Part shown: in pieces, positions 16,903-25,977 of the stretch
How positions within the stretch are numbered: the stretch's first letter is position 1
Layout of the letters: the number at the start of each line of letters is the position of its first letter
NCBI GenBank assembly: GCA_030431055.1
Contig: JAUIJA010000001.1
Span: 682,001 to 746,000, forward strand
Direction: 5' to 3'
From: Bacteroidia bacterium
GTDB taxonomy: Bacteria > Bacteroidota > Bacteroidia > Flavobacteriales > Flavobacteriaceae
DNA length: 64,000 nt
Notes under the pieces: generated by a model
What the model was told of the DNA's origin: nothing
What the model saw: only the letters and a program-made list of their open reading frames with translations
Databases searched by the model: none
Program-made: the position numbers and the translations under genes

Positions 16903-17017
16903 CAAAACATTGTAGTACAATAAAATATAATTAAGAAAATATTTTTTTAAAATTATTACTACTTTCTCGTTAAAAAGGTTATTTTTGTTTTTCATTCAAA
17001 TTAAAACCTTTGTTAAG

Positions 17018-17959
17018 ATGAAAAAAATTGTAGGCCTACTAAGTGTTTGTTTATTGATGATTTCTTGTACTGAAGAAATAAAAACAAATGATCCTGGTTT
17101 TCAAGCAAAAAAAGATAATGTTTTTTGGAGGGCTACTGATGCTAGTGCACATGTGAATGGTGATGGTAGTTTAACAATTACGGCTTATAATTCTTCATCC
17201 ACAACAGAAGAATTAATTTTAGAGACATCGAGTACAAGCCCTGGGACATATTTGTTAGGTACTGCAAATACTAGTAACTATGCGTCATATTATTATGAGT
17301 TTGCAGGAGAAGGATTTGAGTATGCTACTAATTTAGTTGAGGGTCCTGTAAATGCATTGTCAAACATTATAAATTCTGGAACGAATTACCTAAATAATGG
17401 CGCTGCAGGAACAAGTGGTGGTTCGGGAAATGGAGCTGATGTAGCTGTAAGCGTAACTGCTGAGAGTGTAGTTTTTGTTTCGTTATTAAATAGAGGTGTT
17501 GGTTACCAAGTGGGTGATGTGTTAACTATTGAAGGAGGTAACTTTGACGCAACATTTATGGTAAATACAGTTTATGATAATGGTGCAATTCAAACAGTAG
17601 AATTAGTAACAGGTGGAACAGGATATCAAACTTTGGGTACTGGTGCTTTAACTGAAACTACGGGTGCTGGTTCTGGTTTACGTGTAGCTATCAAAACAAA
17701 TACAAACGGAAACGTAACTTCTTTTTATATTGTTTCTAGAGGTGATGGATATAAAGCAGGAGATTTAATAACAATTTTAGGAGGAGATGAAAATGCAACC
17801 TTTAGAGTTATGAACGTTCAGTCAAGTAGTGGAGAAGTAATAATTGAGTCTGTAGAAGGAAATCGATTTACGGGAAGTTTTAAAGTAAACGCAGTTGATG
17901 ATACAGGTAATACGGTTACTTTTTCAGAAGGAGTTTTTTACCGTATTCCTTTACGATAA
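17018..17959 (+). CDS. DUF6252-like lipoprotein with internal Gly-Tyr repeat insert
   Basis: 313 residues from the ATG at 17018, chosen because it opens the lipoprotein signal (KKIVGLLSVCLLMISC, Cys17); an upstream TTG at 16985 would add 11 unlikely residues. The first ~95 residues (FWRATDASAHVNGDGSLTI) and last ~50 (VEGNRFTGSFKVNAVD, GVFYRIPL) together resemble one DUF6252 beta-sandwich. Between them sits an insert of about 170 residues with repeats such as GVGYQVGDVLTIEGGNFDAT and GDGYKAGDLITILGGDENAT. Function unknown; probably surface or periplasmic lipoprotein. Ends before a strong terminator. Confidence 0.7.
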   Translation: MKKIVGLLSVCLLMISCTEEIKTNDPGFQAKKDNVFWRATDASAHVNGDGSLTITAYNSSSTTEELILETSSTSPGTYLLGTANTSNYASYYYEFAGEGFEYATNLVEGPVNALSNIINSGTNYLNNGAAGTSGGSGNGADVAVSVTAESVVFVSLLNRGVGYQVGDVLTIEGGNFDATFMVNTVYDNGAIQTVELVTGGTGYQTLGTGALTETTGAGSGLRVAIKTNTNGNVTSFYIVSRGDGYKAGDLITILGGDENATFRVMNVQSSSGEVIIESVEGNRFTGSFKVNAVDDTGNTVTFSEGVFYRIPLR

Positions 17960-17982
17960 ATATAAATAAAAACAGATAATAT

Positions 17983-18011
17983 AAAACCACTTCGTACGAA
18001 GTGGTTTTTTT
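17983..18011. terminator. Terminator after the DUF6252-like gene
   Basis: Perfect 24-base palindrome centred on CTTCGTACGAAG followed by seven T. Confidence 0.88.
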
Positions 18012-18031
18012 GTGCTTGTTAATAACTAAAA

Positions 18032-18062
18032 TTGAAATTAATTTTAATAAAATGTACTTTTG
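18032..18062 (+). promoter_or_regulatory. dnaE promoter
   Basis: TTG at 18032-18034, a 20-base spacer and TACTTTTG at 18055-18062: a full match to the flavobacterial promoter, 47 bases before dnaE. Confidence 0.7.
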
Positions 18063-18108
18063 AAAAGTTCTATTTTTTTGGAACTTTAATAACTTGATTG
18101 CTTAGATT

Positions 18109-21100
18109 ATGTATTTAATATTTGATACTGAAACAACCGGACTTCCTAAAAGCTGGTCTGCTCCTATAACAGACACTGATAATTGGCCACGCTGTATTCA
18201 AATTGCTTGGCAGTTACATGATGAGTTAGGAAATTTAATAGAGCATCAAGATTACTTAATTAAACCTGAAGGTTTTAATATTCCCTATGACGCAGAAAGA
18301 ATTCATGGTATTTCTACAGAATTAGCTCAAGAAGAAGGGATTTCATTAACCGAAGCCTTAGAGAAGTTTAATATTGCTTTGTCGAAAACTAAATATGTTG
18401 TCGGACAAAATGTTGGTTTCGATGTTAATGTAATGGGGTGTGAGTTTCATAGAGGAAATATTCCAACAGACTTAACAACTTTACCTGTTTTAGATACGTG
18501 TACGGAAACTACTGCCGAATTGTTAAAATTACCTGGTGGACGTGGTGGAAGATTTAAATTACCAACATTAACTGAACTTCACGAATATTTATTTGGTGAA
18601 CCTTTTGCAGAAGCGCATAACGCAACTGCCGATGTTGAAGCAACAACACGTTGTTTCTTAGAATTAATCAAACGCCAAGTTTTTACAAGAGAAGAACTTG
18701 ATGTTGAACCTGATTACTTCACAAGATTTAAAGAGAATAATCCAAGAGAAATTCAATTAATTGGATTAAAACATATAAATCTAAAAGCAGCTTCTGAGAG
18801 AATTAGGAAAAAGCTAAATTTAGACGAAAAAGAAGCCGCTCAAGTTGTTGTTACAGATGAGGATAAACAGGATTTAAAACTTGCTGAATTTGCTCATCTT
18901 CACAATCATACTCAATTTTCTGTTTTACAATCTACTATTTCCATAAATGGTTTAGTGGCGTCAACTGCAAAAAATAAAATGAGAGCAGTTGCTATGACAG
19001 ATACTGGAAACATGATGGGTGCTTTTCATTTTGTAAGTGCTATTTTCAATCATAATAAAAGTGTAAAAGCTAAAATTGAAGCGGCTAAAGAAAGCGGCGA
19101 AGAATGTACAGAAACTGAAATTGTTCCTATTGTAGGTTGTGAGTTTAATGTTTGTGAAAATCATTTAGATAAAACCAAAAAAGATAATGGCTACCAAGTA
19201 GTTTTCTTGGCTAAGAATAAAAAAGGTTATCATAACTTGGCAAAAATGTCATCGATTGCTTTTACTGAAGGTTTTTATTATGTGCCAAGAATTGATCGTG
19301 CTATAGTTGAAAAATATAAGGAAGATATTATGGTGCTTTCCGGGAATTTATACGGAGAAATTCCTAGTAAAATTTTAAATATTGGTGAAAACCAAGCCGA
19401 AGAAGCATTAATTTGGTGGAAAGAACAATTTGGAGATGATTTCTATTTGGAAATCATGCGCCATAATCAAGAAGATGAAAATCGTGTAAACCAAACGTTA
19501 ATTTCTTTTTCAAAAAAACATAATGTAAAATTAATTGCGACAAATAACACATATTACTTAGATAAAGAAGATGCAAATGCACATGATATTTTATTGTGTG
19601 TAAAAGATGGTGAAAAACAAGCAACACCAATTGGTCGTGGTCGTGGTTATCGTTACGGATTGCCAAATCAAGAATACTATTTTAAGTCGGCTGAAGAAAT
19701 GAAGCAATTATTTGCCGATTTGCCAGAAGCTATTGTTAATATTCAGGAAGTAATTGATAAAGTCGAACCCTATTCTTTATATCGCGATGTTTTACTACCA
19801 AAATTTGAAATTCCAGAAGAGTTTCAAGTTGCTGAAGATGCTGAAGATGGAGGCGTAAGAGGAGAAAATGCCTATTTACGTCATTTAACAATGGAAGGAG
19901 CTAAGCGTAGATATGGTGAAATTACGCCAGAAATTCAAGAGCGATTAGATTTTGAGTTGTTAACGATTTCAAATTCGGGTTATCCCGGGTATTTCTTAAT
20001 TGTACAAGATTTTATTGCCGAAGCTCGAAAAATGGACGTTTCGGTTGGTCCAGGTCGTGGTTCAGCAGCAGGTTCTGCCGTTGCCTATTGTTTAGGAATT
20101 ACAAATATTGACCCAATTGCATACGATTTACTTTTTGAGCGTTTCTTAAATCCTGACCGTGTTTCCATGCCTGATATTGATATTGATTTTGATGATGAAG
20201 GAAGAGGACGTGTAATGGATTATGTAATCGATAAATACGGAGCAAATCAAGTTGCGCAAATTATTACGTATGGAACAATGGCAGCGAAATCATCTATTCG
20301 AGATACGGCGCGTGTTCTAGATTTGCCATTATTTGAAGCTGATAGAATTGCCAAATTAATTCCGGGAATTAAACTCGGTAATATCTTTGGTGATGACGAA
20401 AAAAGTAAAGGTAAAGTTGCCGGACTTCGCTCTGAAGAAAAGGCTAATGTTGATCAATTAAGAGAATTAGCAGAAGGAGATGGAATTGAAGCTGAAACTA
20501 TTAATCAAGCGGTAATACTTGAGGGTTCACTTAGAAATACAGGAGTTCATGCCTGTGGTGTAATTATTACGCCAGATGATATTACGAACTTCGTTCCAGT
20601 TACAACTGCAAAAGATTCCGATTTATACTTAACACAATTCGATAACTCGGTAGCAGAAAGTGCCGGATTATTAAAAATGGATTTCTTAGGGTTAAAAACA
20701 CTAACCTTAATTAAAGATACGGTTAAACTGGTAAAATATCGAACAGGAATCGAACTTGATCCTGATAGTTTTCCAATTGATGATGTAGCGACATACGAGT
20801 TATTCCAGCGTGGTGAAACAGTAGGGATTTTTCAGTATGAATCTCCTGGTATGCAGAAATATATGAAGGAGTTAAAACCTACGGTTTTTGGAGATTTAAT
20901 TGCAATGAATGCTTTGTATCGTCCAGGCCCGTTAGAATATATTCCATCGTTTATTCGTAGAAAAAATGGAGAAGAAGAAATTTCGTATGATTTAGATGCG
21001 TGTGAAGAATATTTAGCCGAAACTTACGGAATTACGGTTTATCAAGAGCAAGTAATGCTTTTGTCGCAAAAATTAGCCGATTTTACAAAAGGTGAAGCCG

Positions 21101-22608
21101 ATGTTTTACGTAAGGCAATGGGTAAAAAGCTAAAGGATGTTTTAGCGAAAATGAAGCCTAAGTTTATCGAGCAAGCTTCTGCAAAAGGGCATGATGCAAC
21201 AGTTTTAGAAAAAATTTGGAAAGATTGGGAAGCATTTGCGAGTTACGCTTTTAATAAATCGCATTCTACTTGTTATGCTTGGATTGCATATCAAACCGCT
21301 TATTTAAAAGCACATTATCCAGCTGAATATATGGCGGCTGTACTTTCAAATAACATGAACGATATTAAACAAGTATCGTTTTTTATGGAAGAATGTAAAC
21401 GAATGGGATTAAATGTTCTAGGTCCAGATGTGAATGAATCGTACTATAAATTTACTGTAAACGAAGATTATGCTGTTCGTTTTGGAATGGGAGCGATTAA
21501 AGGAGTTGGGCAAGGAGCTGTTGATACTATTGTTGAAAAAAGAAAAGACGGAAATTATAAATCTATTTTCGATTTAGCTAAGCGAATCGATTTACGCGCG
21601 GCTAATAAAAAAGCTTTCGAAAACTTAGCGTTAGCTGGAGGTTTTGATTGTTTTAACGATACGCATAGAGCGCAATATTTTCATGATGAAGGAGATGGAA
21701 TTACGTTTTTAGAAAAAGCGGTAAAATACGGAGCTAAATTTCAAGAAAATGAAAACTCAGCGCAAGTAAGTTTATTTGGAGAAGCGTCTGAAGTTCAAAT
21801 TCCAGAACCAGTTGTTCCGCCTTGTGAAGAGTGGAATACGATGGAAAAACTGGCACAAGAAAAAGAAGTTGTAGGAATCTATATTTCAGGTCATCCGCTA
21901 GATGATTATAAATACGAAATGAAATATTTTTGTAATACAAAATTGGATGATTTAAAGAATTTACACGGATTAATTGGTAGAAATGTTTCTGTTGGTGGAA
22001 TTATCACAAACGTAGAACATCGTGTAGCTAAAAATGGAAAAGGTTGGGGAGCTTTCACTCTTGAAGGTTATGATGAAAATTACGAGTTCAGAATCTTCGG
22101 TGAAGAATATTTAAAATACCGACATTTCCTTATTCAAAACAACTTTACTTTTTTAAAGTTTGTAGTAAAAGAAGGTTGGGTAAATAAAGAAGGGAAACGT
22201 GGCGAACCTAAAATTCAATTTTTAGATATAAAATTACTCCAAGATGTCTTGGAAACATTTTCAAAAAGATTAGTATTGAAATTAAATATTGCTAATCTAA
22301 ATGAAGATTTAGTCAATTGGTTATTTGAAGTGTTACAGAAAGAAAAAGGCGATCATCAAGTTACAATTGAAGTTATGGAACTCGAAAAAGTAATTAAACA
22401 AGTGGTTTCTGAAGCTTCAGTGGAAACAATTGAAACTGATATAGATGAGGAAAATGTTGAGGTTGAAGTGGAACCAATGATTACAGAAGTTGAAGAAATT
22501 CAAGTAAAGACAAAATTGAGTATGCCAAGTCGTAAAATGAAAATTAAAATTTCAAACGAATTACTCAATGAGCTTGAAGAAAAACAAATTAAGTTTAAAC
22601 TAAATTAG
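18109..22608 (+). CDS. dnaE: DNA polymerase III alpha subunit with fused N-terminal 3'-5' exonuclease
   Basis: 1499 residues. An epsilon-like DEDD exonuclease occupies the first ~190 residues (LIFDTETTGLPKSW, VVGQNVGFDVNVMG, HNATADVEATTR). It is followed by the PHP domain (FAHLHNHTQFSVLQ near residue 262), the C-family polymerase palm with its catalytic aspartates (MPDIDIDFDDEGRGRVMDYV near 687), VGPGRGSAAGSAVAYCLGI, helix-hairpin-helix and an OB fold near residue 1290. It is the replicative polymerase, with proofreading built into the same chain as in other Bacteroidota. A Glu/Val-rich linker near residue 1450 precedes a short basic tail. Own promoter. Confidence 0.95.
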   Translation: MYLIFDTETTGLPKSWSAPITDTDNWPRCIQIAWQLHDELGNLIEHQDYLIKPEGFNIPYDAERIHGISTELAQEEGISLTEALEKFNIALSKTKYVVGQNVGFDVNVMGCEFHRGNIPTDLTTLPVLDTCTETTAELLKLPGGRGGRFKLPTLTELHEYLFGEPFAEAHNATADVEATTRCFLELIKRQVFTREELDVEPDYFTRFKENNPREIQLIGLKHINLKAASERIRKKLNLDEKEAAQVVVTDEDKQDLKLAEFAHLHNHTQFSVLQSTISINGLVASTAKNKMRAVAMTDTGNMMGAFHFVSAIFNHNKSVKAKIEAAKESGEECTETEIVPIVGCEFNVCENHLDKTKKDNGYQVVFLAKNKKGYHNLAKMSSIAFTEGFYYVPRIDRAIVEKYKEDIMVLSGNLYGEIPSKILNIGENQAEEALIWWKEQFGDDFYLEIMRHNQEDENRVNQTLISFSKKHNVKLIATNNTYYLDKEDANAHDILLCVKDGEKQATPIGRGRGYRYGLPNQEYYFKSAEEMKQLFADLPEAIVNIQEVIDKVEPYSLYRDVLLPKFEIPEEFQVAEDAEDGGVRGENAYLRHLTMEGAKRRYGEITPEIQERLDFELLTISNSGYPGYFLIVQDFIAEARKMDVSVGPGRGSAAGSAVAYCLGITNIDPIAYDLLFERFLNPDRVSMPDIDIDFDDEGRGRVMDYVIDKYGANQVAQIITYGTMAAKSSIRDTARVLDLPLFEADRIAKLIPGIKLGNIFGDDEKSKGKVAGLRSEEKANVDQLRELAEGDGIEAETINQAVILEGSLRNTGVHACGVIITPDDITNFVPVTTAKDSDLYLTQFDNSVAESAGLLKMDFLGLKTLTLIKDTVKLVKYRTGIELDPDSFPIDDVATYELFQRGETVGIFQYESPGMQKYMKELKPTVFGDLIAMNALYRPGPLEYIPSFIRRKNGEEEISYDLDACEEYLAETYGITVYQEQVMLLSQKLADFTKGEADVLRKAMGKKLKDVLAKMKPKFIEQASAKGHDATVLEKIWKDWEAFASYAFNKSHSTCYAWIAYQTAYLKAHYPAEYMAAVLSNNMNDIKQVSFFMEECKRMGLNVLGPDVNESYYKFTVNEDYAVRFGMGAIKGVGQGAVDTIVEKRKDGNYKSIFDLAKRIDLRAANKKAFENLALAGGFDCFNDTHRAQYFHDEGDGITFLEKAVKYGAKFQENENSAQVSLFGEASEVQIPEPVVPPCEEWNTMEKLAQEKEVVGIYISGHPLDDYKYEMKYFCNTKLDDLKNLHGLIGRNVSVGGIITNVEHRVAKNGKGWGAFTLEGYDENYEFRIFGEEYLKYRHFLIQNNFTFLKFVVKEGWVNKEGKRGEPKIQFLDIKLLQDVLETFSKRLVLKLNIANLNEDLVNWLFEVLQKEKGDHQVTIEVMELEKVIKQVVSEASVETIETDIDEENVEVEVEPMITEVEEIQVKTKLSMPSRKMKIKISNELLNELEEKQIKFKLN

Positions 22609-22693
22609 TTTTTACGTTACATAATATCATTTTTACGAATACAATCATAAACAAAAGCAATATAATAATTAAGATTAGTTAAAAAGTTTTAGT

Positions 22694-22701
22694 TATTTTT
22701 G
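22694..22701 (+). promoter_or_regulatory. -7 element of trxA
   Basis: TATTTTTG matches TAnnTTTG 31 bases before the trxA start; no strong TTG at the usual distance. Confidence 0.45.
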
Positions 22702-22732
22702 CTTCAGTAAGTTAAAAAATAAAATTAAAGAT

Positions 22733-23050
22733 ATGGCATTAGAAATTACAGATGCTACTTTTGAAGAAGTAGTATTAAAATCAGATAAACCAGTAGTAGT
22801 AGATTTTTGGGCAGCTTGGTGTGGACCATGTAGAATGGTTGGACCAGTAATCGACGAAGTTTCTACAGAATATGAAGGAAAAGCAGTAGTGGGAAAAGTT
22901 GATGTTGATGCAAACCAAGAATTTGCTGCAAAATACGGAGTTCGTAACATTCCTACAGTATTAGTTTTTCAAAATGGAGAAGTTGTAGGACGCCAAGTTG
23001 GTGTTGCGCCTAAGAAAACATATACTGATGCAATTGATGCATTATTGTAA
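22733..23050 (+). CDS. trxA: Thioredoxin
   Basis: 105-residue cytosolic thioredoxin with the catalytic WCGPC at residues 29-33, the buried Asp in VVVDFWAAWC, and the cis-Pro loop in RNIPTVLVFQNGE. It reduces protein disulfides using thioredoxin reductase. All key residues are intact and the length is normal, in contrast to the cysteine-less relative at 63389. Single gene ending at a clear terminator. Confidence 0.95.
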   Translation: MALEITDATFEEVVLKSDKPVVVDFWAAWCGPCRMVGPVIDEVSTEYEGKAVVGKVDVDANQEFAAKYGVRNIPTVLVFQNGEVVGRQVGVAPKKTYTDAIDALL

Positions 23051-23072
23051 AAGATAGTTTTGAAAAAGAAAG

Positions 23073-23104
23073 TAAAAGGATAAGCGAAAGTTTATCCTTT
23101 TTTT
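23073..23104 (+). terminator. Terminator after trxA
   Basis: AAAGGATAA / TTATCCTTT stem with a 7-base loop and T run. Confidence 0.85.
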
Positions 23105-23155
23105 GTTTTATAAGATTTGCCAAGTTGAACTTAGTTTTTCATTATATTTGAAAAT

Positions 23156-24082
23156 ATGAAGTTAGATTCTCAAATAGAAAAAATATCGAGCTTTCAGCAT
23201 TTAGAGTTGTTAGCTAATCAAATTGTGGAAGGTTTTATATCTGGAATGCACAAATCGCCTTTTCATGGATTTTCAGCAGAATTTGCCGAACATAAAATTT
23301 ACAATCCTGGAGAAACTACAAAACATATCGACTGGAAATTATTTGCAAAAACAGACAGGCTTTATACAAAACGCTTTGAAGAAGAAACAAATTTACGATG
23401 TCATTTAATTATTGATAATTCTTCATCGATGCATTATCCAGAATTAAAGCAAAATCAAGAGTTTTACGAGAATAAAATTGGTTTTTCGGTGTTAGCTTCC
23501 GCTTGTTTAATGAATTTACTTAAAAAGCAACGTGATGCGGTCGGTTTAAGCTTGTATTCTAATGAATATGAATATTACGCTCCAGAAAAAGGAAGTAATC
23601 GTCATCATCGGATGATTTTAGATAAATTAGAACAAACACTTCAAGTCGAAAAGGAAACAAAACTGACTGATACAGTAACTTTTTTACATCAAATAGCCGA
23701 AAATATTCACCGTCGTTCTATGGTGGTTTTGTTTACCGATATGTTTCAGCGTGAAAATGAAGATGAAATTTTTAAAGCACTCCAACATTTAAAGCATAAC
23801 AAGCATAAAGTTGTTATTTTTCATGTTTATGATAAGGAAACTGAGTTAGAGTTAAATTTTGATACTTCACCAAAGAAATTTATCGATGTAGAAACTGGTG
23901 AAACGATTAATTTGTTTTCACAAAATTTAAAAGAAGACTATGAAAAGATGGTTACTGAATATTTTGAGGAAATAAAGACAAAATGTTTGCAATACAAAAT
24001 ACAATATGTTCCTGTTGAAGTTGGGAAAAATTTTGAAAAAATTTTATTAACGTATTTAGTTGAAAAACAAAAGTTTGGCTAA
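23156..24082 (+). CDS. DUF58 domain-containing protein
   Basis: 308 residues. The DUF58 core is visible as FAEHKIYNPGETTKHIDWKL followed by LYTKRFEEETNLRCHLIIDN, with a von Willebrand-like DNSSSM metal site. DUF58 proteins usually belong to MoxR/BatA-type operons involved in complex assembly or stress tolerance, but no MoxR ATPase or BatA/B gene is adjacent, so this is an isolated copy. No signal peptide; probably cytosolic. Start ATG about 50 bases after the trxA terminator. Confidence 0.85.
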   Translation: MKLDSQIEKISSFQHLELLANQIVEGFISGMHKSPFHGFSAEFAEHKIYNPGETTKHIDWKLFAKTDRLYTKRFEEETNLRCHLIIDNSSSMHYPELKQNQEFYENKIGFSVLASACLMNLLKKQRDAVGLSLYSNEYEYYAPEKGSNRHHRMILDKLEQTLQVEKETKLTDTVTFLHQIAENIHRRSMVVLFTDMFQRENEDEIFKALQHLKHNKHKVVIFHVYDKETELELNFDTSPKKFIDVETGETINLFSQNLKEDYEKMVTEYFEEIKTKCLQYKIQYVPVEVGKNFEKILLTYLVEKQKFG

Positions 24083-24120
24083 ATGATTGAAAAAATAAAT
24101 AATTTTTTTTCAAAAAACAT

Positions 24121-24150
24121 TTGGAAGATTAAAAAAGCGTTGTATATTTG
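24121..24150 (+). promoter_or_regulatory. Promoter of tRNA-Asp
   Basis: TTG at 24121-24123, 19-base spacer, TATATTTG at 24143-24150; the tRNA begins 19 bases later. Confidence 0.7.
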
Positions 24151-24168
24151 CAACCGCAATTAAGCGAT

Positions 24169-24242
24169 GGTTTGGTAGTTCAGTTGGTTAGAATACATGC
24201 CTGTCACGCATGGGGTCGCGGGTTCGAGTCCCGTCCAGACCG
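24169..24242 (+). tRNA. tRNA-Asp (GTC)
   Basis: A 74-base cloverleaf: acceptor GGTTTGG pairs with CCAGACC, discriminator G at 24242, anticodon stem CATGC/GCATG around loop CTGTCAC with anticodon GTC at 24203-24205, and a T arm containing GGTTCGAGTCC. CCA is not encoded. It has its own promoter and terminator. Confidence 0.96.
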
Positions 24243-24261
24243 CTAAATTGGGAATAATCTT

Positions 24262-24292
24262 AAAAAGCGTTTCTTTTTAGAAGCGCTTTTTT
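24262..24292 (+). terminator. Terminator after tRNA-Asp
   Basis: AAGCGTTTCT / AGAAGCGCTT stem (one G-U pair) followed by six T. Confidence 0.8.
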
Positions 24293-24299
24293 GCCCAAT

Positions 24300-24440
24300 A
24301 AAGGTTTTGACTTTTGTTCTTATAAAATAAGAACTTAATCTAAAAATAGTTGTGTTGTTTATGCTATGCGAAAGCATAGTAGGTTTAGTAGTTAGACCAA
24401 TGAAAAGCTGTTCCGTTTTTTACGGAAGGGCTTTTTTGTT
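24300..24440 (+). ncRNA. Candidate small structured RNA
   Basis: This non-coding stretch after the tRNA-Asp terminator has three hairpins in a row: TTCTTAT/ATAAGAA, CTATGC-GAAA-GCATAG (24363-24378, GNRA tetraloop), and a terminator-like stem ending in GGGCTTTTTTG (24403-24437). No clear promoter was found at its left edge, so read-through from the tRNA unit or an atypical promoter would be needed. No convincing ORF. Confidence 0.3.
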
Positions 24441-24515
24441 TTTATAGACTTTACGTTACAAACATGGTTTTCATAATAAAAACATAAAACTACTCATTCC
24501 TAAATATTTTAAGTG

Positions 24516-24523
24516 TATCTTTG
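24516..24523 (+). promoter_or_regulatory. -7 element of the cold-shock operon
   Basis: TATCTTTG matches TAnnTTTG; if used, the transcript would carry a leader of about 320 bases before the helicase start. Confidence 0.45.
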
Positions 24524-24846
24524 TCAGATATTTATAATAGGTCTCTGCCTTTGCTTTTCTGATGTAGTCAAGATTTTCTCAGTTCTCGCTTCCCAGTTAC
24601 CCATATTTAAAACTTGAATTTTATAAAAGTTATTTTAATAAACTCAGTAAGAATTCAAGAACATTTTTTGACTGAAATTATTAAAATCATTTTCATTAAA
24701 CCAATCTAACTAAATAGTTCGGTTTGTACTTTAAAGACTAATATTTCTTTTAATATGTTATTAATAACATAAATATAACTGCGTTTTTTGATTGAGTTCA
24801 AAGAATGAATTATTAATGAAATCCGATTATCGGAGAAAAAGAAATT
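24524..24846 (+). promoter_or_regulatory. Long 5' leader of the DEAD helicase / cold-shock operon
   Basis: About 320 bases without a gene. The first ~90 bases are pyrimidine-rich and less AT-rich than their surroundings (CTCTGCCTTTGCTTTTC, CAGTTCTCGCTTCCCAG), the rest very AT-rich, ending in a TCCGA-TTA-TCGGA hairpin (24822-24834) right before the start codon. Long leaders that change structure with temperature are typical for cold-shock genes; function here is inferred. Confidence 0.4.
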
Positions 24847-25968
24847 ATGAAATTTAAAGAATTAAATCTGAGTAGTGAAATACTTAGAGCAATTGATGTC
24901 ATGGGACATTCACAAGCAACACAAATTCAACAACAAGCCATTCCTTTTATATTAAAAAGATTAGATGTTATTGGTTGTGCACAAACAGGAACAGGTAAAA
25001 CAGGAGCTTTCACTATTCCTATTTTAGAAGTACTAAACCAGCCAAAAAAATCGCAAAAAAACGCAATTAAAGCTTTGGTTTTAGCGCCTACGAGAGAGTT
25101 GGCTATTCAAATTGATGAAAGTTTTAAAACGTATGGCAAGTTTATGCCGCTTAAACATACAGCTATATTTGGAGGCGTTTCTCAAGTAAATCAAGTAAAA
25201 GTTTTAAAAAAGGGAATTGATATTTTAATTGCGACACCAGGTCGACTTTTAGATCTTATTCATCAAAGCCATGTAGACTTATCAAATATAGAAATATTGG
25301 TATTAGACGAAGCCGATCATATGTTAGATATGGGCTTTGTACACGATATTAAAAAAATTCTAAAGTTTTTACCTAAAAAGAAGCAAGCTTTACTTTTTTC
25401 TGCAACTATGCCGGCTGAAATTAAAAAATTCGCTAGTAGTATTTTAAACCAACCAAAAGAAATTTCTGTAGCGCCAGTTTCTTCAACTGCTGAAACAGTA
25501 AAGCAAGAATTGTACTATGTTGATAAAATAGACAAATCAAAGTTGCTGATAGATCTTTTAAATAAGAAAAAAGACAATCAGTCACTTGTTTTTACTCGTA
25601 CAAAGTACGGAGCTGATAAGTTGGTTAAAAAGCTTTCAAAAGTTGGTATAAAAGCCTCTGCTATACATGGAAACAAGTCACAAGGAAATAGACAAAGAAC
25701 CCTAAGTGATTTTAAGAAAAAAAATATTTCGGTATTAATAGCAACAGATATTGCTGCTAGAGGTATTGATATTGATAATCTACCTTTTGTTATTAATTAT
25801 GAATTGCCAAATATTCCAGAAACTTATGTACACAGAATAGGTAGAACAGGTAGAGCTGGCTCAAACGGAATTGCCATTTCATTTTGTGATAAGGAAGAGA
25901 AAAAGGAACTAAAAGGAATTCAAAAAATATTAGGATTTAATATCCCGGTAATTAATAATAATTTGTAA
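24847..25968 (+). CDS. DEAD-box ATP-dependent RNA helicase (RhlE/CsdA-like)
   Basis: 373 residues, the minimal two-RecA-domain core. Motifs in order: Q motif (GHSQATQIQQQAIP), I (AQTGTGKTGAF), Ia (APTRELAIQ), II (LDEADHMLDMG), III (LFSATMPAE), V (ATDIAARGIDID), VI (YVHRIGRTGRAGS). It lacks the basic C-terminal tail of many RhlE proteins. It is followed after nine bases by two cold-shock-domain genes, and preceded by a long leader. The operon therefore looks built to unwind RNA structures at low temperature. Confidence 0.93.
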   Translation: MKFKELNLSSEILRAIDVMGHSQATQIQQQAIPFILKRLDVIGCAQTGTGKTGAFTIPILEVLNQPKKSQKNAIKALVLAPTRELAIQIDESFKTYGKFMPLKHTAIFGGVSQVNQVKVLKKGIDILIATPGRLLDLIHQSHVDLSNIEILVLDEADHMLDMGFVHDIKKILKFLPKKKQALLFSATMPAEIKKFASSILNQPKEISVAPVSSTAETVKQELYYVDKIDKSKLLIDLLNKKKDNQSLVFTRTKYGADKLVKKLSKVGIKASAIHGNKSQGNRQRTLSDFKKKNISVLIATDIAARGIDIDNLPFVINYELPNIPETYVHRIGRTGRAGSNGIAISFCDKEEKKELKGIQKILGFNIPVINNNL

Positions 25969-25977
25969 AAGAGATAT

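Noticed and set aside
24361..24447. 28-codon ORF after tRNA-Asp
   Set aside because: It runs through a hairpin with a GNRA loop and through the terminator-like stem, so structure explains the sequence better than coding.
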